A stretch of 64,000 bases of DNA from Micromussa lordhowensis (Eukaryota; Cnidaria; Anthozoa; Scleractinia; Lobophylliidae): the NCBI GenBank assembly GCA_964020085.1, contig OZ026607.1:14041141-14105140 (forward strand). The letters are read 5' to 3'. The translations under genes were made by a program, and so were the position numbers. The notes beneath the pieces were generated by a model. That model did no database searches. It worked only from the letters and a program-made list of their open reading frames with translations, and was not told where the DNA came from. Position 1 is the stretch's first letter. Each line of letters begins with the position of its first letter. Below are positions 1-11,300 of the stretch, in pieces.

Positions 1-84
1 ATGAGGCAGATTTCTAGCTGAACTTTTATGTTGAGAAAAACTAGTGTCCAGGTCAGCACAATTACAAAGCTGACTGTGTCCCTT

Positions 85-1887
85 TAATTCAATTATTAAT
101 CTAGGAGGGGTTGTGTTACAGCTGCCCTTTAACTGTAAGAAACAATTCAGAGCAAGAGTTGGTGTGTTGCTGTTAATAATCATGTTACTTGCAGAAATTG
201 ACAACTTTCGATAACTATAAGTTACCATGGCAGCGACACTTAGAGTTTAACCCTTGGACTAATACAAATAGATTATTTAGACTTGATTGCTTGTCTAATG
301 TATTATTTTTTTTTTTTCTCAGAGAACTGAAGAAAGCATAGCTGAAAAAAATAAAGATGATAGAATAAGGCCTGAGGTGAATACATGTATATTTCTGACA
401 GTCAAACTTTATATACATTTCACCGACAGTATGCTCGTCCGAATTTGACAAAATACCAAGTTTACCAGTTTTTTTGTGTCGACGAAAAATTTATACCTCA
501 AGTCATGTACTTTAAATACCAAGTCGTCTATATTTTTATGTCAAGCTAAAAATTTATGCATTGAGTTTATAACATTGTTATCAGTTGCCAATTTTTTGTA
601 ACGAAAGTACATTTTTGTAGATCAATTTTCTTGTTTTGATATCAAGTTTCTTATATTTGTGTTGAATACAATTTTTCCCTTGCCCTCAGAACTTTGTTGA
701 AGGAATAACAAAATATATACATGTATATCAAGGTCATAGTTTCATAAATCAAGAAGGCCTCGTGATGACCCGGTTAAAAGAGCTTGGGCAGTCTGGAAAC
801 TATGTGCTTTGAAATTCAAAATGGCCATGGCTGCTTTCTTCATTCCCAACGTGGAGGAATTTTTTGAAACTATTTTGTTTTTGTTCAAGCAAAGAGAGAC
901 CATTGTTTGAGGCTGTTATATTTGTGTTGTATTCACTCTCCTCGTTGTTGTGCCAGTAAAGGCTTTCTCACCAACAACTGCCTTAGCGCGTTCATAAGCT
1001 GCTCAATGTCATGTGCGATTTCATCTTGGCAAGGACATGTTTTCATTAGGTGCTAATACATACAGCGTTAAGTTTGTTCATATTGTTCTAATCTTCTCAA
1101 CAGGAACTCCGCTTGATCTCCGTCTCGTAATTCCAAATATGTGTTGCTTTGGTTGAAGAAAGACAAACTCCAATTCCTCCACGTTGGGAATGAAGAAATT
1201 CATAGCCGTGGCCATGTTGAATTTCAAAGCTTGTAGTTTCCAGACCGCCCGAGCTCTTTTAACCGGGTCATCACCAGGCCATCTTGATTTATGAAACTAT
1301 AAACTCGACATATATGTTTTTATTCCTTCGACGAAGTTGTGAAGGCAAGGGAAAAATTGTTTTCAATACAAAGATAAGAAACTACATCAAAGCAAGAAAC
1401 TTGATCTACTAATATGTACATACTTTCGTTAAAAAAAAGGCAACTGATAACAATATAATAAACTTAATACATAAATTTTCTACTCTACATAAAAATATAG
1501 ACGACTTGGTATTAAAATTACAAATGACTTAAGGTATAAATTTTTTGTTGACGTAAAAAAAACTGGTAAACTTGATATTTTGTCACATTCAGATGAGCAT
1601 ACGTCCAGTCTGACACTGACAGATACAAACTGTACTTTTAAGAATATATGTTTAAACATTGTGCATCATGGGAACTCACCAAATTTTATACCGTTATGTA
1701 ATGCTCCCATACACTGAAGAGTATCAGCAAATCTTAAAATATAGACACACACTATATTGGTTTAATTCAGTTAGTAATCTAGGAGGGGTTGTGTTACAGC
1801 TGCCAAATTCAGGGCAGGAGTTGGTGTGTTGCTGTTGATAGTCATTTTCCTTGCACTTTCGGTAACTAAAATTCAGTATAGCATTGA
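85..1887. repeat. Foldback element flanked by direct repeats
   Basis: Two arms of about 445 bp (about 428-873 and 1166-1612) are inverted copies of one another, separated by about 290 bp. Landmarks are the CCAACGTGGAGGAATT block near 846 and its reverse complement near 1172. Outside the arms, 85-229 and 1761-1887 are direct copies of each other, sharing CTAGGAGGGGTTGTGTTACA and GTTGGTGTGTTGCTGTT. The layout suggests a nonautonomous foldback transposon, or a palindromic duplication between direct repeats. No transposase is present and the arms have diverged by scattered substitutions. Confidence 0.75.
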
Positions 1888-3068
1888 GACTTAGAGGTCA
1901 CAAACAATGGAAATTGAATTACCATGTTTATTCATTTCTTTTGTTTGTGTCCTCTATGCCTCTTTATCAATATGACTTGATTGTCACCACAGCTGACATG
2001 GCATGTGGAGATCACAAAGGAACTTACTCTCTGTACATGATCTCCAAATTCAAACTTTTAGTCACGAGATTAAAAAAAAATCAAAGACATGTACAGACTA
2101 GACTAGAATTTGTTTTAGTCACATTGGCAACCATATCAATTGCAATTTCAAGCGCTGCAACAGAAGAGCAAAGTTAAAGTTAACTTTATTTTTGGCAAAG
2201 TCTTGCTGTTAGTTCTCCTGTATGCATCCCTATCATACAAAATCAACTCAAACCTCATTTTCAGACAGGCTTGAGATGTTCCACAGAGCCATTCAAATGT
2301 CTATTTTTCATTGTTATTACTGATAGCTGGTTAGCCACTTGTATACCTGATGCAAACACAGTGATATTATTCACCATGTGTTTTACTGGTTTGGTTATTA
2401 AATGTGGGAGTCTCTTTGCATTTACATTTGTTACATTTTGTCACTCAACAATAATTTTAGATTGAATGATTCAAATTTAACATATATGATGAGGAAACCT
2501 AAAAAAAAACAAGAGGCTTAATAGAAGGTTAGGTTTCCTCTCAAAACAGAAGGAATTGAATGACAAATATAGAGCAGGATGATTCAGTTAGGTGTGACAC
2601 AAGAGTTGAATCAAAGACTAAGGAAATAAAAGAGGAGGGAGGGGGGGAGGAGGGGGAAATACAAGTAATAAGATTTTTTTTATTTTTTGTCTTACATGCA
2701 CAGCCTGAGAAGAGAACAATGAGCAGCGAATATGTTTTCTCCCTATGAAAAGGCAAAAATGATGTGAGTGGAGGATAACAATCTGGCTTTGCTAAAACAG
2801 AATATCGTAAGTTCAAAATTTAATAAAGTAACAAATAGTTGAACTGACTAGTTATCACTGACAGGAATCTTGACCATTAATGTACAGTGCTCAACAACAT
2901 TTATGTTCAAATAAGAAGAAATGCATGTTTTCTTACATCAATGGCTTGTGTAGTACACGTGTAGAATTTGTCTTTATGCAATGCATTGTCCTTATGCAAC
3001 GTATATATTTTTTTCTTTCAGATTCCAAAGCCATATGCGATTATTACCACCTTATTTTTTTTTGAAAG
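1888..3068. other. No gene recognised
   Basis: AT-rich sequence with only short ORFs lacking recognisable domains. A purine-rich block of GGA/GGG runs lies at about 2625-2665. Nothing else is supported. Confidence 0.5.
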
Positions 3069-3208
3069 CCAGGAAACTGGATGAAGTCAAATTGATTAAC
3101 ATTAAGAAAGCATTAACAAGCTTGGGGGTAACTTCACCCAAAGGACAAAATTTTTCAAAGGAACATTATGCAATTTTATTGGGGAAGGAACTTTTTGATA
3201 AGGGGAAG
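3069..3208 (+). CDS. Candidate upstream exon of the UAS-UBX gene
   Basis: Open stretch between a T-rich acceptor (T-run followed by GAAAG) and a donor (GGGAAG then GTGAGA). It reads as a lysine-rich segment with RKLDEVKLINIKKALTSLGV near the start. It enters in phase 1 and leaves in phase 0, which matches the phase-0 start of the exon at 5126. That phase agreement is the only link to the downstream gene, and no domain is recognised. It could be a chance ORF. Confidence 0.35.
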
Positions 3209-4079
3209 GTGAGAAGAATAGATGAAGGGAAAGTGATAACCAAAAGCAATCTTGAATTGACTGCGTAACTGAAGCTGGCTCAAGATGGAGGTTTTAAAAT
3301 ACATGTAGCTTTCAAACATGTCCAGGTACATGTATACCGATACAAAAGTCTGGACAGTCTTTTTTTATAATCCAACACTTTCTATGTTGAAGCACAATGA
3401 CATAATAATATGAATAAATTAGAGGTTCAAATTGTAAAGCAGTTTCCAGAGCAGAACTACATTGCTGGTTCGAGCCTAAATGAGGTTTGCAATCTTTTGT
3501 CAATTTCTATTGAACAAACCTGACATGACTTGAAGGTCTGTCTTGATCCAGTTCAGTTTATTCATTTCAATGATTGCTTTTAGAATTATTTTTTAATGGA
3601 ATTATTTATCAATTTTAGAAGAGTTTTATTGTATATATGGGTTTTTACAGTAAATCAGTAGAATTAACATACTTTCTTTTACCATAAGTTTGTTTAAGTT
3701 CAGCAAATGCAGATCAAATATAAAGTGTAAGTAAGAATAGGAATTATCTAGTATAAAAATGTTCACAGAAGAAGGATGATTCTTTATAATATTTATGCAA
3801 ATTATTGAAACGTTCACAGAGGAAGTATGATTATTTAAAATATTCAAATTATTGAAATTGAAGTAATTCAATTATCTCTATAGGTTTAATTCAACATCAA
3901 GAACATATTTAGGATGGAAAATATACTTAATAAATTATTTATAATCAGTATTTTATATATGATAGACTGCATCTCAATCATATGTTGATTACAGTCTATG
4001 AACTTCAAACTTTCGAATTTGTCCTTTATTGATATGAGGTTTTTACATCGCTTTGCTTGTTACAGATATGATATGTAAT

Positions 4080-4765
4080 GCATGTGTATTATTTTTTGGG
4101 GAAAAAATCTGGACATTTACATGTAGCTGAAAATTATTACATTAAAGTGCATACATTTTACAGATATTTTGTGCAGGTTATTTGTGTATATTTTACTAAC
4201 ATTTTATGTATTCTCTAGTTTGCTTTTTCCAAGATTTTATTCAGATTACGTTTGATTGTTTCATTACCCTGTCTCTTTTTCATAGTGATTTCACAGAGAA
4301 AATGACAACATTTTGTTAACATTTAGTTCAGTAAAATGTGTACATTCTACAGACATTATCTGGACTTTTCTGCAACATTTTGTGTAGGTTATTTATGTAG
4401 ATTTTACTAAGATTCTATGCGGCTTTCTTTTACAGAGATTATATGAAGAATTTGTGTTACTGGATTTACAGACATTTTTCCCCCTGCATTTTTTACAAAG
4501 AATATATGGAGATTTTACAGAGATTTCTATATATGCCATAAAATCTCTGTAAATCTCGACCTAAATTTACAAGAAAAATAGCAAGATTTTACAGACATTT
4601 TGCACGATGTCAGGACACAAAATGCGTTAAAATTTACAGACTTTTTATGAAGATTACAAAATCTCTGTAAGTGTGCAAATTTACAGACATCGTAATTTAC
4701 AAAGGAAATGTAGACATTTTACAAAGATTTGATTAACTTTTTTGAAGTCTGTAAATGGTTCAAAT
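4080..4765. repeat. Degenerate TTTACAGA-type repeat tract
   Basis: This intronic stretch contains well over a dozen variants of ATTTTACAGA, ATTTTACAAAGA and their reverse complements such as AAATCTCTGTAAAT, arranged irregularly. It is AT-rich with no open frame. It may be a decayed MITE cluster or low-complexity DNA. The repeated TTTTACAG also resembles 3' splice sites. Confidence 0.5.
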
Positions 4766-5125
4766 TTTCCAGTGTGTGTGGCCAGGGTTCACTGTACCTT
4801 AATAGTAAGCGACCTTATTGAGGTACTCTTTCTGCAGTAATTTACATTGTTTTTTGTAAGTTTAACAAATAAGCTCACAGGTGTCTCGCAGAAAAAAAAA
4901 TTCTCTAAAGAGTGTTCGAAACAGACCTAAATCACTTGTTTTTGCAAATGAATAGTTGTTTCGAATAATAAATTGTTGGTGCAAGTAACCATATGACACC
5001 TTTGCACTAGCGCGAACCTACATTTTAAACACTAACCTTGAACAGAGAGCTAATTCCCTTACAGTTCTTATTCATTTGAAATGTTTTGTTATCACTTTAA
5101 TTTTGCATTTTTTTTTCCTTTACAG

Positions 5126-5372
5126 AATCAACCACCCAGGCCATCAGCATCACAAGGTGGGTGAGAATTTGACATGTCATTAAACGATGTCTGTAAATTA
5201 TTGTCATTTTATTGCTGCAATGTTTAGTAAATTGTACAGGAATACTCACTAGATGCTAGGTTTAACTGGTTTTACTGCACTTTCATAAAATTTGTTTTTA
5301 TTAAAACTTTTCTTTTAAAAGGAAGGAATTTTAGCCGAGGCGCAGCATTTAGGCAAGTCTATCTTCCTCGAG
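5126..5372 (+). CDS. UAS-UBX gene, two small exons
   Basis: Exon 5126-5156 follows TTTACAG and ends AAG before GTGGGTG. It encodes NQPPRPSASQ and leaves in phase 1. Exon 5322-5372 follows a TTTTAAAAG acceptor and ends CGAG before GTAAAT. It encodes GRNFSRGAAFRQVYLPR and is phase 1-1. Both join in frame to the repeat exon at 5919. The peptide is low-complexity and basic, without a known domain. Confidence 0.6.
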
Positions 5373-8300
5373 GTAAATTAATTTTCCATTGAATTTAAGC
5401 TTATCACAAGTAAACCAACACAATATTAAATATCAGACCAAAGCTAGTGAACATTTTACATGGAACCTTTTTTGAAAAATTCCCAGAAGGATGACCTGTA
5501 AGATTTTCTGTGTGAGCAATGACTCAAGTTGGAGGAGCACCTGTGCCGGGGCCTAATGACTGACATCTAGAAGGTCGCAATGTGACCAGGGTACAAGTAC
5601 TTGCTGGGGTCACCAATTTTACTTGTTATCAATAAACTTTACTGATGCCAGTAAGGGTAATACTTGAGGAAAACCCAGTGAGTTAAACTGGATTAAAATT
5701 GGAATCTGTGCATACATTGTACAGGATCCTGGTATGTAGATGTTTTTAAGTAGTCAATTATCAACTTGTTAAATTATGAAACATGGGTGCAAATTAATTT
5801 TTCTTATAAGGAATTTCGCCTTGACAAGATTTAAGTAAGCTTCTCTCACAGTGTGATAGCACTCTTAAAGGTTTAATGTTACTCTGAATGCTTTTTTTCT
5901 CCTCTGGTCGGTAAATAGTGGACACGGCACAAGGTACAGCCTCTAGATCTGGGGGAGGACAGCAGGGAGTTACCAGGGTAAGTGGTGTGCCTAATAGATC
6001 TACAAGGATAAGTGCTCATCAACCAACCAGTCCAACCTCGACACACACTAATGACACAGGTACAGGTAGATCAGGAGTTGGCTCTGGTAGGCAAACCAGA
6101 GTTGCATCTCCAGCCCGTACTACATGGACACGCACAACCAATGGTGATGCTTTAACCACTGAGTTGAGGATTGTGTCTGGTAGGCATAACAGAGTAAGAT
6201 CAGCACACCGTACTACATCGACCAGCACTGTTGCAACCAATGTTGATACTTTTACAATGGGGTCAGGGATTGTGTCTGGTTGGCATAACAGTGTAAGATC
6301 TCTGCCCCGTACTACACTGACACACTGTTGCAAAGAGTGGTGATACTGGTACCACAGGGTCAGGGATTGTGTCTGGTAGGCGTAACAGGGTAAGATCACC
6401 ACCCCGTACTACTTCAACCAGCACTGTTGCAATCAATGTTGATAATTTTACCACGGGATCAGGGATTGTGCCGGGTAGGCATAACAGTGTCGAATCTCCG
6501 TCCCATACTACACCGACACACACTGTTGCAAACAGTGGCGATGCTGGTACCACAGGGTCAGGGAGTGTGTCTGGTAGGCGTAACAGGGTAAGATCACCAC
6601 CCCGTACAACTTCAACGGGCACTGTTGCAATCAATGTTGATAATTTTACCACGGGGTCAGGGATTGTGCCGGGTAGGCATAACAGTGTATAATCTCCGTC
6701 CCATACTACACGGACACACACTGTTGCAAACAGTGGTGATGCTGGTACCACAGGGTCAGGGATTGTGTCTGGTAGGCGTAACAGGGTAAGATCACCGCCC
6801 CGTACTACTTCAACCAGCACTGTTGCAATCAATGTTGATACTTTTACCACGGGGTCAGGGATTGTGCGGGGTAGGCATAACAGTGTAGAATCTCCGCCCC
6901 ATACTACACCGACACACACTGTTGCAAACAGTGGTGATGCTGGTACCACAGGGTCAGGGATTGTGTCTGGTAGGCGTAACAGGGTAAGATCACCACCCCT
7001 TCCTACATTGACACGCACTGTTACAAGTAATGGTGATACTATTACCATGGGGTCAGGGATTGTGTCTGGTAGGCATAACAGAGTAGGATCTTCACCCCAT
7101 ACTACATCGACACACACTGTTACAACTCATGGTGATACTGCTACCATGAGGTCAGGGATTGTGTCAGGTAGGCATGACAGAGTAGGATCCCTGCCCCATA
7201 CTACATCAACACGCACTGTAGTAGTGTAGTAATTAGCATGACCGGCGCATTTCCGGATTTTACACTAATTTAGCGTAGTATGCGTAAGATGCGTTGTTAG
7301 CGTGGTTAGTGTAAGATGCGTAAGATGCGTAAGATGTGTAAGATGCGTTGTTAGCGTGGTTAGCGTAGGATATAGTAAAAATTAGATATGTACTATATCT
7401 TACACTAAATTAGCGTAAGATGCGTTGTTAGCGTAAAATGCGTAGTTAGTGTAAAGTGCGTTGTGTGCGTTAGATGAGTAGTTAGCGTTGGTAGCGTAAA
7501 ATGCGTAAAATGAGTAAGATGTGTAGGATATCTAATTTTTACTATATCCTACACTAATTTAGCATTTCAGGTTCAATTTCGAGCTCAAAATCTATTTCAG
7601 ACTGAAATTTTTTATTCGTTTTCCGTTCAAGAAGCTTTTTAATTAACCTATCTCGAATCTTAAACCTTTCATTTCTTCTATTTTTAGGCGTATTTTTTGA
7701 ATTATAATCATTCATTACTTCATTGACCAATAATATATTTCCTCGTTCTAATGCTCTTCTAGTTTTTTTATTATCTATTTTTTGGGCAACACAAGCCTTT
7801 TGGCATTGTTCTATTATTTTTAATGACATCTAATCTTTTAATCTTCTTCAATTTTTTTCTTTTAAATTATTTTTCTTTATTTCTTCTTCCTCGCTGCTCG
7901 TCGATTCCTCATCTGAATTATGGTCATAATCACTATCGCTAGTATCGCTATCAGCAAGAGGGTCTTCCGACAAGAATTTTTTATAATTTGGAATAGGCAT
8001 ATAACATTTCTAATATTTTTTTTTAAAAAAATGATGCCCATATGCATAACTAGTAATACCATCATCTAAAATATATCTTTTATCATCAAAAGGTGATAAT
8101 GATACTTTATTAATTTGGTAACTACATATTTTATGATACTCTGACCTTATAGTTCTCATCTTATGCCTCATAGTAGTACAATTGTATAACTTATCAAGGT
8201 AATCAGAGTAGCATAAATCACGCTTGATGACATTCTTTTTAACACCCTTAGCAGTCTTGTTTTCCTTGTTTTCTGTCTTGTAAGAATACATTTTACTTTT

Positions 8301-11300
8301 TAGACCAACAAATTCTGTGATTGGGTCACCTGACGCTTCATCTTTGAATTTACCAATTACTTTTTTATTATCGGCAAAATAGAACTTAGAAGATTCAGGA
8401 TAATCACTATTGTCAAATAGATGTCTATCAACAAATAAATCTTCGTAAACATCTTCTGTTTTTATATGGTAAACTAAAGAGTCGGTATCAGTAAAAAGTA
8501 ACTTTGCATCTGGGTATTTTTTTCTGATATAGTTATAATGGAAATCATACATTAGTGTTTTACTTAACTCTAAGATACTAAAACCAACATAAGATGGTTT
8601 ATCTAGGACTAGTCTAACCTTTTTCATTTGTACTCCTACTAAATTTTCATCAAATATTTTAGAAGAAACGTACGTTGGTTTTTTTGTTAGCTTAAATAAA
8701 TGATTAGGATCAGTTTTTAAATGGATATTGGATCTTTTTCTTAGGTTTTCCATGGTTTTACCAAACACTGAATTATTCATTAATTTAAAGAAGTCTTTTT
8801 CAAAACTATTTTTAGCCATTTTTCTCTTTTCTGTATTAAAATCAATGTATTCTTTCATCCAAGGTTTCTGTGTAAATTCTAATACTCTATGTACCTTTTT
8901 TAACTTCATACCAAGAGATAAATACTGCTGTAAATTTCTGTAATGTAAAACATACTTTTCTTTAGACATAAGGTTAGGTACTAACTTGTGTACTCTACCA
9001 CTGCTAATATTTTCTGAATCTTTTAAACTTTTGCAATATGGAGATAACATATCATCGCTTACTAAAATCTTTTCTGGAGCTAATGGATAATCATTGTGTA
9101 AATGGTGTAACTCTTCTGGATATTCTAAATCTACCTCTAAAATAACCCCTTTTCTTGTGTCATCTGTGTAATTATCTAATATAAAATATTCTGGGTCTAA
9201 CCATTTGAAATCTCCGACTGGTAGTGACTGTGACATTGCCCAACCATAAAGATTATTTGCATCTAAATACATTATATAAGAAGATTCCACCTCTGGATTG
9301 TAATTTTTCATATATTTGTAATTTGCTACAGCGTGCCTATGTGCTATATAAGAGATACCACCACGCATTCCTTTTTCAATGAAGAGTTGTGCGTCAAGGT
9401 CTGAAATTAAGTCTAGATTTATTTCGGTCATTCTGAGTAATGCATCCCACGATAACCCAGGTGCAGAAAAATAATGACAAGGGTCTAACTTATAATACTC
9501 CAGACAAGTACTTCTGAAACTTTCAAATACATCAGCTAAGAGTAGTACATCTGTTTTCAAATATAAATCATGATACTGACCTAAATCTCTGATTTTGAAG
9601 ACACTCCATACTTCTTTTGCGTGCTCATAGTCACTCGCTGAAATATTTGTATCATTTAAAATACTATAAAAATCTTCTATCTCCGGTAAAGACTTCTCAC
9701 TGAATCGCTGGAACGAGTCCATGTAATCATAAGGGTAAACACCTTTTTTCTTTATTAATCTAAATTGATCATCATTTGGAAAAGCTTCTCTTGAATAAAA
9801 GAATGCATCATCACTTAAATTACTGCTTAGTCGATCCAAACTCTGACTCATAAATGAAAAACTGTCAATGAAAGTCAAATGATTACCTAGTCTAAAACCA
9901 ATATATTTCTCAAAATTACTTGCTATAACATCAACATTAATATTAACATCTTGTCTTATTAAATAACCAATCTTTTGCATGATAAAATGGCAGTCATAGC
10001 CTTTAAGATTATGAAAGATTACAGGAATATATTACTTTTCTACACTGATAGCCCATTTTAGATTGCAATCTCTGTGTGCAGCGCCACAATATTCGCCTGT
10101 AATATGGCAATGATCTCGAACTTTATCCCCTTCACGAAATTTTCTCGCACAAATATGACATTTAGTAGCATTTTGGAAATCTCTTTCATTTCGGACTGTC
10201 ATAACTAATGGTTTCTGGAATCGTTCTCGCACTATTCTCTGACAATCTTCTACTTCACTTAACATCTTGATGATAAACTTTTCGATACAATCGTCACCAC
10301 GATAAATTTCTACTGGCTTGGAATATCTATTATCATACCTGCAGACTAATTTATATCCGTAACCACAGGCCTTATGGCTCTGATAAGTCCTAGTGTAAGA
10401 TTTACACTGGGCTGACAACTGTCTATCTTTTCTGTGATAGCTTCAAAATCAGTGTAAATAGCAAAAGGTACAGGCAACATTTTATTGTGATTTTTGAAAT
10501 AAATTTTTGATCCTGCCTCAGACATCTTGATCGCTTGGGTTCCATTAATAAGCAAGCAATCCTGCTTGTGGTTTTCCAGGACTCTAGCAGAAGAGCAACA
10601 ATGAAGACAACGCAAACAAAAATATTTCCTACCATTATATTTAGTGTATGATGACATAAATTGATTGAAATTCTTAATAAGCACATAGTGGCTCTTTTCT
10701 TTTTCTTCTATCCATAATAATTCTAAGTGGTCTGGAAATTTAGCTTTTGATATTCTGATAGGATAAGTTTCCTTAGTTTCCCGATGATAACCAAATACAT
10801 TAACATTAATCTGATTTTGCTTTTCTATTTTATCAATATCTTTGATAGTGACAGGGAAAGTGACACCAGTGTAATCTAACTTTTTCACCGATTCTCTATC
10901 TGCCTTAGTTATTCTTTGAGGGTCTTTTTTAAGTGGATTTAGATACCTGTTATGACACCATAGGAAACATCGATTATCTTCATTTTTAGGACTGACTAAT
11001 GACTTCTTAGGGTTACGTAGTTCCACTGGCAGTTTAATATATGATTTACCTTTTAATGGAAAGTAAGAGACAATATTAATGTTATGTGAAAGTACTAATT
11101 CAAATACCCAACCAGAACCTTCAGATAGCCAACCAGCTATTAACTCTAAAATTATTTCAATAGCATTATCGATACTTTCTGATATCTGATCACTATTTAT
11201 CACTGTAAATGGTCCTGCATTAAAGTAGGGTTCTTGGTAAATGACGCCATTCTCAGTACGTTTTGATAAACGTACATTTAGAGTAGCATTAAATTTAAAT

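Larger units (their letters stand above)
5919..7219 (+). pseudogene. Repeat exon of the host gene, left half
   Basis: Starts after GTAAATAG in phase 1 and encodes a Ser/Thr/Gly/Arg-rich protein built from a 33-residue unit with cores such as GSGIVSGRHNRV and TTSTSTVA. The frame is broken twice. A 2-bp loss near 6322 (compare the CACACACTG of other units) shifts frame, and a TAA at 6690-6692 replaces the GAA seen in sibling units. After 6369 the frame runs open to the Polinton border. The host coding sequence resumes in the same frame at 25150. With the 2 lost bases counted and the Polinton plus one duplication removed, the exon length is a multiple of three, which supports the intact ancestor being a single exon. 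Confidence 0.7.

Noticed and set aside
10423..10686. 87-aa minus-strand ORF inside the polymerase region
   Set aside because: Out of frame with, and fully contained in, the polymerase coding segment that has clear family motifs. A shadow ORF.
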